DNA from: Clostridium sp. | GTDB lineage: Bacteria; Bacillota; Clostridia; Acetivibrionales; Acetivibrionaceae | Reading direction: 5' to 3' | DNA: 5,965 nt | NCBI GenBank assembly: GCA_012841175.1 | Contig: DUVG01000102.1 | Coordinates: 1 to 5,965 of the forward strand | In this document: positions 1 through 5,697 of the stretch, one piece after another | Layout: each line of letters starts with the position of its first letter | Position numbering within the stretch: the first letter of the stretch is position 1 | Position numbers and translations under genes: made by a program | Notes under the pieces: generated by a model | Databases searched by the model: none | What the model saw: the letters and a program-made list of their open reading frames with translations, nothing else | What the model was told of the DNA's origin: nothing

Positions 1-116
1 AATATTATTTTGGGATTATTATTTAAAAATGAAGCAAATGTATATTGTTTTGGATGATTTTTGATTTTAGTAGTGAAAAACAGAATTTAATATGATATTA
101 TGAAAAAAGCAAATAC

Positions 117-446
117 CTATCTATCTAATAAAGTACCCCAGTATATATCCTCTGGTAAAAGTTTTTCTTCTGCAGGTAAGATATTATTGAAAAGCCACTC
201 TTCTAGATTAAGATCATTTGCATAGTTTCTTAAAATAGTCATTCCACAATGGGTATGAGCATTAATTAATCCTGGCATTAAAACTTTATTTTTTCCATCA
301 ACAATTCTTTCAGGCTTAAAATCAACGTTTTCATTTTTATCAATATAAACTATATACCCATTTTCAATTGCTACAAATGCATTTTTAATTATTTTTTTAA
401 AGCTGTCACATGTAATTATATCAACATTTTTAATTAATATCTTCAC
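117..446 (-). pseudogene. mtaD: 5' remnant of MTA/SAH deaminase (amidohydrolase), truncated
   Basis: This 109-residue product matches the N-terminal part of the 5'-methylthioadenosine/S-adenosylhomocysteine deaminase branch of the amidohydrolase superfamily. These enzymes deaminate SAH or MTA and so relieve product inhibition of methyltransferases. Visible features are the small beta-sandwich start (residues 1-55), the switch into the barrel at VLMPGLINAHTHCGMT (55-70) with metal-binding His64 and His66, and the family-typical stretch from DLNLEEWL to YWGTLL (78-107). Intact members are about 430 residues, so the remaining metal ligands and catalytic residues are missing. After GTLL, where the family continues with an alpha-helix and SGTT, the frame reads Asp-Arg-stop. 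No continuation is seen in any frame of positions 1-116. The GTG start is supported by AGGAGAA at 454-460, 7 bases upstream. It lies 20 bases after the methyltransferase stop, so it is probably in that operon. Family assignment is secure; the product is almost certainly inactive. Confidence 0.8.
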
Positions 447-466
447 AAAAAACTTCTCCTTATAAT

Positions 467-1279
467 TTAGTGCTTTTTAATGGCTGTAAGTGCAAATATT
501 TTTGCCTTTAAATTTTTAGAACTCTTTTTTTCATTTTGCTTAATTGTAGTAATTTCAATATCTGTAAATCCACAATTCAAAAACCATTCTTTTATTTTTT
601 CACTATTAAATCCAAGCCATATATCATGCATTTTTTCTTTAAGTTCTAAATCTTTATGCTCGTAAAAATCAGATAAAAAAATAATCCCCCCAGGCTTTAA
701 CACCCGTCCTATTTCTTTGATAGCTAGTTTTGGTTGCTCTTTATGATGCAAATACATATTTGCACACACCACATCAACTGCTTCATCTTCTACAGGAATA
801 TCTATATCATCACTTTGTATCGTCTGAATATTTTTAATACTATTAATTCTCGCATTTTTCTTAAGTTCCTTTATCATTTCTTTAGATATATCAACCGCTA
901 TAACTTCTTTAACATGCTTTGCCACCGCTATTGAAATATATCCATTTCCTGAACCTAAATCCATGACGGTTTTGTCTTTTTTAAGTATTCCTAAATTCAA
1001 AAGGTGATTTTTTATTGATTCATCATAGTAATCTTTGCGAATATCTTCCCAATTATGTGCAACTTTATTATAGTATTCCTTTGGATCTGCTTCACTAGCC
1101 GAATAATATTGTGATTCTCCTGTTGAAAGCCATTCTATAAGGGCTTTTCTGCTAAATCTCCACTCTCTTCCTATTTTTCTTGCAGGAACTTTTTCTTCTT
1201 TAAGAAGTTTAATAAATGTCTTAACGCTAACATTAAAAAGCTCTGCCGCCTCTTCTAAAGTAAGAATTTCTTTTTCCAC
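467..1279 (-). CDS. HTH (excisionase-type) - SAM methyltransferase fusion, probable SAM/SAH-responsive regulator
   Basis: The product is 270 residues from the GTG at 1279-1277. A TTG at 1309 would add 10 residues, but those codons contain the ribosome binding site GAGGTG, and homologous domains typically begin MEKEILTLEEAAELF. Residues 5-52 form an excisionase/MerR-like helix-turn-helix (EEAAELFNVSVKTFIKLL, then a wing with IGREWRFSRKALIEWL). Residues 75-100 (NWEDIRKDYYDESIKNHLL) form a linker helix region. Residues 103-205 form a class I Rossmann methyltransferase core: motif I VMDLGSGNGYIS (105-116), acidic Asp130 after beta-2, VDVVCANMYLHH (168-179), and RVLKPGGIIFLSDF (192-205). A DNA-binding domain joined to a methyltransferase recalls ArsR-type regulators of the SAM cycle that carry a similar C-terminal domain. 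With an SAH deaminase gene 20 bases downstream, I infer that the methyltransferase fold senses SAM or SAH and that the protein controls its own operon. True catalysis on an unknown substrate remains possible. Confidence 0.85.
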   Translation of the reverse strand: MEKEILTLEEAAELFNVSVKTFIKLLKEEKVPARKIGREWRFSRKALIEWLSTGESQYYSASEADPKEYYNKVAHNWEDIRKDYYDESIKNHLLNLGILKKDKTVMDLGSGNGYISIAVAKHVKEVIAVDISKEMIKELKKNARINSIKNIQTIQSDDIDIPVEDEAVDVVCANMYLHHKEQPKLAIKEIGRVLKPGGIIFLSDFYEHKDLELKEKMHDIWLGFNSEKIKEWFLNCGFTDIEITTIKQNEKKSSKNLKAKIFALTAIKKH

Positions 1280-1285
1280 CAAATA

Positions 1286-1291
1286 CACCTC
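1286..1291 (-). promoter_or_regulatory. Ribosome binding site fixing the GTG start of the HTH-methyltransferase
   Basis: GAGGTG lies 6 bases upstream of the GTG at 1279-1277. The longer reading from TTG at 1309 would translate through this site and has no comparable purine-rich site of its own, so the shorter form is preferred. Confidence 0.75.
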
Positions 1292-1350
1292 ATTAATGAT
1301 CTTATTCAAAAAAGCTTGTTTATAAACTGTCTAAAAAAATATAATTCTCT

Positions 1351-1366
1351 AAAGTTATAATACTTT
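1351..1366 (-). promoter_or_regulatory. Inverted repeat at operator distance below the HTH-methyltransferase promoter
   Basis: On the minus strand this reads AAAGT-ATTATA-ACTTT: perfect 5-base arms around a 6-base centre. It begins about 6-7 bases after the predicted transcription start (near 1372), a usual place for repressor binding. Inverted AT-rich arms of this length also occur by chance, so the operator role is inference only. The HTH-methyltransferase itself would be the natural candidate ligand. Confidence 0.3.
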
Positions 1367-1378
1367 TGCATGTACAAA

Positions 1379-1407
1379 ATTATATAACAGTCATTTTAAA
1401 TTATCAA
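1379..1407 (-). promoter_or_regulatory. Sigma-A-type promoter of the HTH-methyltransferase / mtaD unit
   Basis: The minus strand has TTGATA at 1407-1402, a 17-base spacer, and a perfect TATAAT at 1384-1379. Transcription would start near 1372 and leave a leader of about 93 bases before the GTG. The promoter lies between the ABC ATPase stop (1454) and the methyltransferase start, so this unit can be expressed independently of the ABC genes. No clear intrinsic terminator for the ABC genes is visible here, so readthrough is also possible. Confidence 0.75.
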
Positions 1408-1409
1408 CG

Positions 1410-1451
1410 TTTATTTACATTTATATTCACTGAATTTGCATTTATTTTCAC
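1410..1451 (-). repeat. Tandem 21-bp direct repeat directly upstream of the -35 box
   Basis: Two head-to-tail units (1431-1451 and 1410-1430) are identical at 17 of 21 positions. On the minus strand both begin GTGAA and share the core ATAAATG followed by AAAT. The second unit ends 2 bases before the -35 hexamer at 1407, and the first begins right after the ABC ATPase stop codon. The 21-base period equals two helical turns, which fits two copies of an activator or co-operative regulator on one face of the DNA. AT-rich composition makes partial chance similarity possible. Confidence 0.45.
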
Positions 1452-1453
1452 CG

Positions 1454-2125
1454 TTAAAAAACATCACTTACTATTTCTCCATCAGAGATTTGTATTTTTC
1501 GCTTTGCATAGTCTGCAATTTTAGGATCGTGGGTAACTATTATTATTGTTTTGCCAAATATATCATGTGCTTTTTTAAGAAGTTCTATCACTTCTATACC
1601 TGATTTTGTGTCTAAATTTCCTGTAGGCTCATCACATAAGAGAACTTTTGGTTTGTTAATTAGTGCTCTAGCTATTGCTACCCTCTGCTGCTGTCCTCCA
1701 CTCATCTGTGATGGAAGATGCTTTAATCTATCAGATATTCCTAATGTTTTTGTTAACTCATCGAGGTAATTTTTGTCAACTTTCTTTTTATCTATTAATA
1801 GAGGTAGTATAATATTTTCATATGCAGTAAGCTCGGGAATAAGGTTATAAAACTGAAATACAAAGCCTATATTTTTGCATCTTATTTCAGAAAGCCTTTT
1901 ATCATCAAGGGTAAAAATATTCTCTTTGCCATAAAGAACTTTGCCTGATGTAGGATTTTCAATTCCTCCTAAAAGGTGCAACAAAGTAGATTTTCCACTA
2001 CCTGACGGCCCAGTTACTGAAATAAACTGTTTGTCAGAAATTTTAATAGAGACATTATTTAATGCTTTTACAGCATATTCGGTGTTTCCATATACCTTTG
2101 TAAGATTTTGAACTGATATATTCAT
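1454..2125 (-). CDS. ABC transporter ATP-binding protein, LolD/MacB/FtsE type
   Basis: This 223-residue cytoplasmic ATPase would drive the permease encoded just upstream. All nucleotide-binding motifs are intact: Walker A GPSGSGKS (39-46), Q-loop Gln91 in FVFQFYNLIPELTAYENI, signature MSGGQQQR (141-148), Walker B VLLCDEP (161-167) with the D-loop at NLD (170-172), and the H-loop His199 in IIIVTHD. Length and the PTSGKVLYG and PEL-x-YEN stretches are typical of the branch that pairs with FtsX-like permeases and acts by mechanotransmission rather than by a solute channel. The ATG at 2125 is chosen over an upstream in-frame start at 2161 because AAGGAGG (2132-2138) sits 6 bases before it. Its start is one base beyond the permease stop (TAA-A-ATG), so translation is probably coupled. 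The substrate is not evident from the ATPase. The class assignment is very secure. Confidence 0.95.
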   Translation of the reverse strand: MNISVQNLTKVYGNTEYAVKALNNVSIKISDKQFISVTGPSGSGKSTLLHLLGGIENPTSGKVLYGKENIFTLDDKRLSEIRCKNIGFVFQFYNLIPELTAYENIILPLLIDKKKVDKNYLDELTKTLGISDRLKHLPSQMSGGQQQRVAIARALINKPKVLLCDEPTGNLDTKSGIEVIELLKKAHDIFGKTIIIVTHDPKIADYAKRKIQISDGEIVSDVF

Positions 2126-2126
2126 T

Positions 2127-5000
2127 TTATTCCTCCTTAAAGCTACTTCTGATTTTTTCAATAATGCTATCGTCTGATTTCCTGAGTATAATCAAGATAA
2201 TAATAGTTGAAAGCAACGATATGCCAAGGCTTATAGCAGCCAACGGTAATATAAAATCCTGCTCCCAAAGCTGAAAATTCATAAAAAACTTTTCTTGTAT
2301 TTTTATGTACTTTTGCATAAGCACCGTTACTTCTTCTGGAGCTGCTCCTGGAGCTTTTACTGTCAACAGTGCCTGCTGGTAGTCAAAAAGTAATTTATAT
2401 GCCCATTTTATTAAAAAGCATATTATGCCAGATATTACTGCGCAAAACACTGGCAGTTTTAAAGATTCAATTGCAATATGCTTTTTGAGATTATACTGGC
2501 TTATTCCCAATGCACGAAGAGAAGAAAAATGTCTCATAGAATTGTTAAGGTACATTATAAAAGCATTAATAAAACCTATTACAAATATTGCTCCCATAAG
2601 TATAAGCATTACTGAATATATAAAAGCTCTATTTTTCATGTCTCTTTGGATACCTTCAAGCTGTTCGGATAAACTTACATAAGTTACTCCCATATCAGAA
2701 GATATTTTACCATAAATAAATTCGTCAAGTTCTTCTGCATATTCTTTAGAGGTAAGATTTATACCTACCTTATCATAATTTTTTTGTGGAAAATTCCATG
2801 TACGGTATCCTTCATATGAAGTGATAAGATTGAATCCTGGTGTTTTATAGGGATTATACCCTATATACTCAAGGAGATTTGAAATCTCCGAATCTGTAAC
2901 AGTAATAATTCCTCCCACCACAGGATGTGCAAAAAATGGTTCTTGTGGAAGATGCGCATACCTGTCATCACGAAGAATTGATATTTGCTTTTCATCAACT
3001 GCAATTGAAGTAAAAATATTAATCCTGTCCCCTACCTCAAATGCATTTCTAACTTCATCTAAATTATCTCTGTGTTCAATAATAAGAACTTGTTCTCCTC
3101 TATTTAAAGCTTCCACGTTTATTTCTCCATCTATAATATATTCTTCTAACTGTGACAAAAGGTAATTATTGCATGCTACCACAGGAATACTGTAATACGC
3201 ATAGGTATCATCAAGTCCAAAATCTTCATGATGTTGTAGATAACCTTGCCACTCTCGGTCAAAATCAAGACTTTTATCTCTTTTAACTACATTTTTAACC
3301 TGATTTTTCAGGTCTATGGAAGATAACTTTTTTCTTAATTCAAGTTCTCTCTCATTGTTTTCAAGATATACCATTACAGTATGATCCGTAAGCAGAGCTG
3401 AAACTGATAAAACATATTTTTTTCCCTCAAGCTCTGAAATAATATCAAGTGAAAAACCTTTATCATAATTTATATTTGCAAACTTCTCTGTGTCAATCCA
3501 CTTATTTCTTGATATATATCCGTCAAAGCCAGCAGTCATACTTTTTGCCATAGATGACTGACTGTCTATACTTGCCACACTACCATCCCTTACCATCATT
3601 CCAAGAGTACTGCTAAATATAGTTATGAGTATAAAAAGTGTCATAAGTACAGTACTTCTGCAAGCAGTTATAGTTTTTTTAAGAGGATTTCCATATTTCT
3701 TTGTTTTAATTTTTTTAATAACTTCACCACTACTGATAGGAGTTTTTAATACTTTTATAAATGGATAGATAAAACCTGCAAATATGGTTATTCCAGTAAC
3801 AATAACAGTGAATATAAAAGGATTAAATGAACGGCTTTCAAGAACATATTCAATAAAATATCCTCTGTAAACAGGTGCATTATAAATAATATGTCTTGCA
3901 AACAGAGTAATTTCGTGGGCAAGAGAGGCAATACCTATACCAACTACTATTCCTATTACTCCAAATATAAACATCTCCAAAATCATTATTCTCAGAGTTC
4001 TTTTTTTAGTCATCCCACATAAGCGAAGTAGCCTGAAACTCTCAAGGCGTTTTAGCAGATATATGGATATAATCATATAAATTGATATTGCTGATATTAT
4101 AAGACATATAACAGCATATATTATTACAAGTCTGGAATTTCCAGAAAGCCCCTGTTTTTCTCCTTCCCTGAATCTTTCAGAGATATTTCCAGAGTGGTAA
4201 GTAATAAAACTTGTTATTGCATAATGCCTTCCAATATTATTAGAACTTTTCGCCCTCAACAGCTCCGCAACATCTTCGTCAAGCTCTTCCCAAGAAGGAC
4301 GCACTAGCCTCTCACCATCAACATAAGTAAATTGTACATTGGTATATAGTGCAGGATATTTTTCTCCCTCTTTTTTTGATGTAATTGCTAAAGGATCAGG
4401 ATATTCCGATACATATTCCGATGGATCAAGATTTGTTATATCATTATTGCGACGAAAAGAATTAGAAGAAAGGTCATCAATAACCCCTACAAGCGTATAT
4501 GTTTTTTCTTCTATTGGCTGTATATCCATATCATAGAGTATAAAGTTTAGCTCACTTCCAATCAAGGGCTGAATATTCATAGAAATAAGCGTGGAAACTT
4601 CAACAGCAATTTCGTTTTCTTTTTCAGGAAATTTTCCCTGTGAAATTGGAAGATGCATCAATTCCTTTGCTGTATCATCTTCAAAATATCCAACTGCAAC
4701 TGTATGTTCAGAATAGTCGAAATTGCCAATACGTCCAAAAACAACTGTTTTTCCAGTCTGATTCATTTCATCTTGCTCTTTTATTAAATCAATTTCACTT
4801 TCTGTTGCATTATATAACCCACCATCAAAATTGCCACACATATCTAAAACTTCATGAAAGCTATAACGGTTTTCTGATCGTGTGAGAAGTGAAATAAACA
4901 TTACTGCTGATGACATTATAATTATTGATACCAGTATGGACAAAGCTTGCTTTTTATGAGACATCCAGTATTTTTTAAGCAAAAAAAGCTCAGTTTTCAC
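2127..5000 (-). CDS. ABC transporter permease with two FtsX-type domains and large extracytoplasmic loops
   Basis: This is a 957-residue membrane protein. Predicted membrane segments: 19-40, 289-315, 338-361, 394-415, 449-470, 792-817, 846-870 and 916-939. The layout is two repeats of one helix, a large outer domain and three helices. Outer domains are about 41-288 (250 residues) and 471-790 (320 residues). Each half carries the FtsX/MacB coupling motif after its second helix: SFRLLRLCGMTKKRTLRIMILE (321-342, clipped to its core RLLRLCGMTKKRTLR) and SLRALGISQYNLKKHIAIE (827-845). This marks a fused pair of FtsX permeases, so one chain plus an ATPase dimer could form the whole transporter. The GTG start at 5000 has AAAGGGGA at 5007-5014 six bases upstream. 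It sits 98 bases after the exported-protein gene and directly before its ATPase. Such proteins usually export or extract lipids, lipoproteins or antimicrobial peptides. Given its neighbour, a role in release of, or immunity to, the exported protein is likely but unproven. Confidence 0.9.
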   Translation of the reverse strand: MKTELFLLKKYWMSHKKQALSILVSIIIMSSAVMFISLLTRSENRYSFHEVLDMCGNFDGGLYNATESEIDLIKEQDEMNQTGKTVVFGRIGNFDYSEHTVAVGYFEDDTAKELMHLPISQGKFPEKENEIAVEVSTLISMNIQPLIGSELNFILYDMDIQPIEEKTYTLVGVIDDLSSNSFRRNNDITNLDPSEYVSEYPDPLAITSKKEGEKYPALYTNVQFTYVDGERLVRPSWEELDEDVAELLRAKSSNNIGRHYAITSFITYHSGNISERFREGEKQGLSGNSRLVIIYAVICLIISAISIYMIISIYLLKRLESFRLLRLCGMTKKRTLRIMILEMFIFGVIGIVVGIGIASLAHEITLFARHIIYNAPVYRGYFIEYVLESRSFNPFIFTVIVTGITIFAGFIYPFIKVLKTPISSGEVIKKIKTKKYGNPLKKTITACRSTVLMTLFILITIFSSTLGMMVRDGSVASIDSQSSMAKSMTAGFDGYISRNKWIDTEKFANINYDKGFSLDIISELEGKKYVLSVSALLTDHTVMVYLENNERELELRKKLSSIDLKNQVKNVVKRDKSLDFDREWQGYLQHHEDFGLDDTYAYYSIPVVACNNYLLSQLEEYIIDGEINVEALNRGEQVLIIEHRDNLDEVRNAFEVGDRINIFTSIAVDEKQISILRDDRYAHLPQEPFFAHPVVGGIITVTDSEISNLLEYIGYNPYKTPGFNLITSYEGYRTWNFPQKNYDKVGINLTSKEYAEELDEFIYGKISSDMGVTYVSLSEQLEGIQRDMKNRAFIYSVMLILMGAIFVIGFINAFIMYLNNSMRHFSSLRALGISQYNLKKHIAIESLKLPVFCAVISGIICFLIKWAYKLLFDYQQALLTVKAPGAAPEEVTVLMQKYIKIQEKFFMNFQLWEQDFILPLAAISLGISLLSTIIILIILRKSDDSIIEKIRSSFKEE
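2132..2138 (-). promoter_or_regulatory. Ribosome binding site fixing the ATPase start
   Basis: AAGGAGG lies 6 bases before the ATG at 2125, inside the last codons of the permease gene. It decides for the 223-residue form over a 235-residue reading that starts at 2161, and it supports translational coupling with the permease. Confidence 0.85.
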
Positions 5001-5006
5001 ACAAAA

Positions 5007-5014
5007 TCCCCTTT
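5007..5014 (-). promoter_or_regulatory. Ribosome binding site of the permease GTG start
   Basis: AAAGGGGA lies 6 bases upstream of GTG 5000-4998. It is weaker than the AAGGAGGG of the exported-protein gene, which fits lower synthesis of a large membrane protein. It is the only purine-rich site in this intergenic stretch. Confidence 0.65.
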
Positions 5015-5026
5015 CAAAACAAATAG

Positions 5027-5052
5027 ATATTCATATATATATATATGAATAT
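5027..5052 (-). repeat. 26-bp perfect palindrome with alternating AT core
   Basis: Arms ATATTC and GAATAT flank seven AT dinucleotides, making a perfect 26-base self-complementary sequence. It adjoins the longer hairpin on its right and shares its last two bases (5051-5052). In the minus-strand RNA it is followed by the U-rich CUAUUUGUUUUG, but the almost pure AU stem would be a weak terminator. It could extrude as a cruciform, serve as a protein site, or simply reflect an expanded AT dinucleotide tract. Confidence 0.6.
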
Positions 5053-5088
5053 GGAATAAGCAGTATGAAATCATACTACTTATTCCAT
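5051..5088 (-). terminator. Long intergenic hairpin between the exported-protein and permease genes; candidate leaky terminator or mRNA-end stabiliser
   Basis: The transcript of the minus strand folds as AUGGAAUAAGUAGUAU, then GAUUUC, then AUACUGCUUAUUCCAU: 16 pairs, and 17 if the loop's outer G and C pair. The one position that is a C-A mismatch in plus-strand RNA is a U-G wobble in minus-strand RNA, so the helix is continuous only in the direction the genes are read. It begins 10 bases after the TAA of the exported-protein gene. No run of U follows directly, so it is not a textbook terminator. Together with the AT palindrome it more likely lowers readthrough into the ABC genes or protects the 3' end of an abundant upstream mRNA. 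Confidence 0.5.
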
Positions 5089-5098
5089 TTATACATAA

Positions 5099-5599
5099 TT
5101 AGTAAGTTAATCTAGCTGAATGAACACTTCCTCTAGATATAACTCCTGAAGTACCTGTTTCCACATAAAACCTGTATGTACCAGCTTCTAGATTACTGAA
5201 GGTAAAATTAACCTCCGTTGTACCTGAAGGAGGTATAATATAGTAGTTATTTGCCCCCCCATAAATATCCCACTGATTAGGATTGTTATTATCTTGCTTT
5301 TGAATATAAATTCGTGCTGAAGTAGATGAAACTGTAGAGTATGCAGTACCTCTTACTTGGCCTGTTTGCCAATTAGGAACTGCAAAGGTATCGCTAGTAT
5401 ATGATGGATTAGCATACCATGAAAAATTTGAAAGATACACAGTGGCTCTGGTTGAAACAATATCCTCGGGTGAACTTTCCACTTCTAAAATGTCTGCTTC
5501 TACTGAACTTGCTTCCACTGCACCTACTCCTACTGTTCCAATTAAAACTACAATTGATAGTACAATCATTAAAGATAGAAACTTACGAAATGCTTTCAT
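5099..5599 (-). CDS. Exported cysteine-free protein with signal peptide and acidic pro-like segment; unknown family
   Basis: I do not recognise the family. The product is 166 residues from the ATG at 5599, which has AAGGAGGG at 5606-5613 six bases upstream; the longer reading from 5632 would translate through that site. Residues 1-27 are a clear signal peptide: basic KAFRK, a hydrophobic core from LSLMIVLSI to GVGA, and a likely signal peptidase I cut near VGA (25-27) or VEA (28-30). There is no lipobox cysteine. Residues 28-50 are rich in Glu and Asp and look like a pro-segment before STRAT. Residues 51-166 contain no Cys, are rich in Ser, Thr, Tyr and Asn, and show alternating patterns (ARIYIQKQ, TEVNFTFSNL, GTYRFYVETG) that suggest a beta-sandwich. 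It is the first gene of the cassette, followed by a permease-ATPase pair. This order is like lactococcin 972-type bacteriocin loci, so a secreted bacteriocin-like or surface-acting protein is the leading inference. A cell-wall-associated beta-protein is the main alternative. Confidence 0.85.
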   Translation of the reverse strand: MKAFRKFLSLMIVLSIVVLIGTVGVGAVEASSVEADILEVESSPEDIVSTRATVYLSNFSWYANPSYTSDTFAVPNWQTGQVRGTAYSTVSSTSARIYIQKQDNNNPNQWDIYGGANNYYIIPPSGTTEVNFTFSNLEAGTYRFYVETGTSGVISRGSVHSARLTY

Positions 5600-5605
5600 T
5601 TTTAA

Positions 5606-5613
5606 CCCTCCTT
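5606..5613 (-). promoter_or_regulatory. Strong ribosome binding site fixing the exported-protein start
   Basis: AAGGAGGG lies 6 bases before the ATG at 5599. It is the best match to the 16S rRNA anti-Shine-Dalgarno end in the window and suggests high expression. In the longer reading these bases would encode the Gln-Gly-Gly stretch just before the signal peptide, which is not credible. Confidence 0.9.
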
Positions 5614-5637
5614 GATATTGAATTTGATACATTAAGA

Positions 5638-5653
5638 TTAACAGCGCTATTAA
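5638..5653. promoter_or_regulatory. Imperfect palindrome in the exported-protein leader
   Basis: TTAACAGCGCTATTAA is symmetric at 14 of 16 positions around the self-complementary AGCGCT. It lies within the predicted 5' leader, about 40 bases before the start codon. It may be a regulator site; no matching copy was seen elsewhere in the window. Confidence 0.25.
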
Positions 5654-5679
5654 CTTATATTTATTCTCTTGATTTAATA

Positions 5680-5691
5680 AGGTTATAACCT
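5680..5691. promoter_or_regulatory. 12-bp perfect palindrome near the predicted transcription start; candidate operator
   Basis: AGGTTATAACCT is perfectly self-complementary. It sits where transcription from the TTGACA promoter would begin (about 5690), so a bound repressor could block initiation. No regulator gene is seen beside it in the cassette, so the binding protein would be encoded elsewhere. Chance is possible in AT-rich DNA, but the GG/CC ends make this less trivial than an AT-only palindrome. Confidence 0.4.
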
Positions 5692-5697
5692 ATCTGT

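Noticed and set aside
1..64. Possible 3' end of a plus-strand gene entering from the left edge (open frames to about 57 and 64)
   Set aside because: Fewer than 22 codons, no recognisable motif, and two different frames are equally open, so nothing supports either.
88..100. TAATAT-G-ATATTA inverted repeat after the deaminase remnant, considered as a terminator
   Set aside because: It has a pure AU stem of 6 pairs with a one-base centre, which cannot form a stable terminator hairpin.
117..130. Simple frameshift or sequencing error as the cause of the deaminase truncation
   Set aside because: None of the three minus-strand frames in 116-1 continues the family sequence, so a single-base change would not restore the gene.
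480..934. Plus-strand open frames opposite the HTH-methyltransferase gene (480-665 and 734-934)
   Set aside because: They are antisense to a protein with clear conserved motifs, have no convincing ribosome binding site, and their products are hydrophobic/aromatic strings typical of shadows of AT-rich genes.
1318..1327. GTTTATAAAC 10-bp palindrome in the HTH-methyltransferase leader as an operator
   Set aside because: It is short and AT-rich, lies far into the leader, and has no second copy; too likely by chance.
4640..4885. Plus-strand open frames inside the permease gene (also 2425-2682 and 4339-4536)
   Set aside because: They lie opposite a continuous 957-codon gene, show no family features and have no start signals.
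5099..5599. Assigning the exported protein to the lactococcin 972 family by its gene order alone
   Set aside because: Its mature part is about 115 residues and I could not match it to that family's short Gly/Tyr/Trp-rich sequence; gene order supports analogy only.
5419..5688. Plus-strand 89-codon frame overlapping the exported-protein gene and its promoter
   Set aside because: Its leucine-rich product is the complement of the signal peptide and Ser/Glu-rich codons, and it would read through the leader of the real gene.
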